In this document: in pieces, positions 44,801 to 44,944 of the stretch
Numbering within the stretch: the first letter of the stretch is position 1
Layout: every line of letters begins with the position of its first letter
Assembly: GCA_945883905.1 (NCBI GenBank)
Contig: CAMCYL010000011.1
Coordinates: 1 to 44,944 of the forward strand
DNA: 44,944 nt
From: Akkermansia muciniphila
Lineage (GTDB): Bacteria > Verrucomicrobiota > Verrucomicrobiia > Methylacidiphilales > CAMAQI01
Direction of reading: 5' to 3'
Notes under the pieces: generated by a model
What the model was told of the DNA's origin: nothing
Database searches by the model: none
What the model saw: only the letters and a program-made list of their open reading frames with translations
Program-made: the position numbers and the translations under genes

Positions 44801-44944
44801 GTGCGCCGTCGAGGACGGCGTCCTAACAGGTGAAAGTCCTGTCGGTTGAATTAGACGATTCGCAACCGTAAGGGGTGTCAACGTTCGGGCGGTGTCAGCG
44901 GAGGTCGCATGATGAGAAAGGACGCTGGAGAAAGACGGGAGATC
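44801..44944 (+). mobile_element. 5' end of a group II intron (domain I), truncated by the window
   Basis: The element starts with GTGCGCC, the conserved 5' end of group II introns. Three stems follow in order: CGCCGTC/GACGGCG (44804-44810 with 44814-44820), ACAGG/CCTGT flanking GTGAAAGT, and CGGTTG/CAACCG. The blocks after them (TCCTAACAGGTGAAAGTCC, GTAAGGGGTGTC, GGTGTCAGCGGAGGTCG, GGACGCTGGAGAAAGACGG) match what I recall of bacterial group II introns with a reverse transcriptase. The window ends inside domain I, so the maturase, domains II-VI and 3' end are not seen. The 5' exon ends in GGAAATCAGGA and is not an obvious coding region or a T-rich terminator, as class C introns would favour. 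The 115 bases before it (44686-44800) show no gene. Confidence 0.85.

Overview
The window is about 45 kb of densely packed chromosome from a diderm bacterium with moderate GC. It carries TonB-dependent and autotransporter outer-membrane proteins, Lpo-type lipoproteins, a futalosine-type menaquinone pathway, two GntR/LacI-hybrid regulators, and a very large GreA-domain protein of the kind I know from the Planctomycetes-Verrucomicrobia-Chlamydiae group. Together these point to a Verrucomicrobiota (Opitutia-like) lineage. This is inference from gene content; no rRNA is present. No tRNA, CRISPR array or prophage was seen.

Layout. 1-341: no convincing gene, but a strong hairpin. 342-2543: an autotransporter whose reading frame holds several homopolymer tracts. 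2505-5965 (-): a likely catabolic operon, RraA-like aldolase -> aldehyde dehydrogenase -> hybrid regulator. 6131-12305 (-): hemQ, an AsmA-like protein, ruvB, a MacB-type permease and a shortened uvrC. 12327-12444: a compact repeat element. 12499-13650: a hypothetical gene and a Phd/VapC toxin-antitoxin pair with a palindromic operator. 13690-15734 (-): a conserved protein of unknown function and a YnbE/YdbL-like lipoprotein. 15884-19247 (+): serA and malQ. 19249-19779: a BrnT/BrnA module with a promoter that predicts a leaderless message. 19836-22359: a second hybrid regulator one base upstream of a beta-CASP metallo-beta-lactamase nuclease. 22439-27194: a PhnE/PhnC/PhnD-like importer divergent from a TonB-dependent receptor. 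27404-32001 (+): the GreA-domain protein, enolase, an FtsB-like protein and a LuxC-type acyl-CoA reductase, closed by a bidirectional terminator shared with rpsU. 32484-33455: an HDOD protein. 33452-37440 (-): murJ-folA-mqnE-mqnA. 37614-39688 (+): argD-argF. 39685-41488 (-): LpoB and a COG3014-like lipoprotein. 41585-44649: an RmlD-like reductase, a UGT-type glycosyltransferase and an exported protein. 44801-44944: the 5' end of a group II intron that runs off the window.

Most genes are housekeeping: DNA repair, serine, arginine, folate, menaquinone and heme synthesis, glycolysis, division and envelope assembly. The accessory layer is the autotransporter, two toxin-antitoxin modules, the divergent receptor/importer locus, the repeat element and the intron. 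The most unusual signals are the homopolymer-rich autotransporter, the two toxin-antitoxin promoters whose predicted start sites coincide with the start codons, the RNA-polymerase-factor-like fusion at 27404, the receptor plus Phn-type importer locus, and the repeat at 12327. Several convergent gene pairs overlap at their stop codons.
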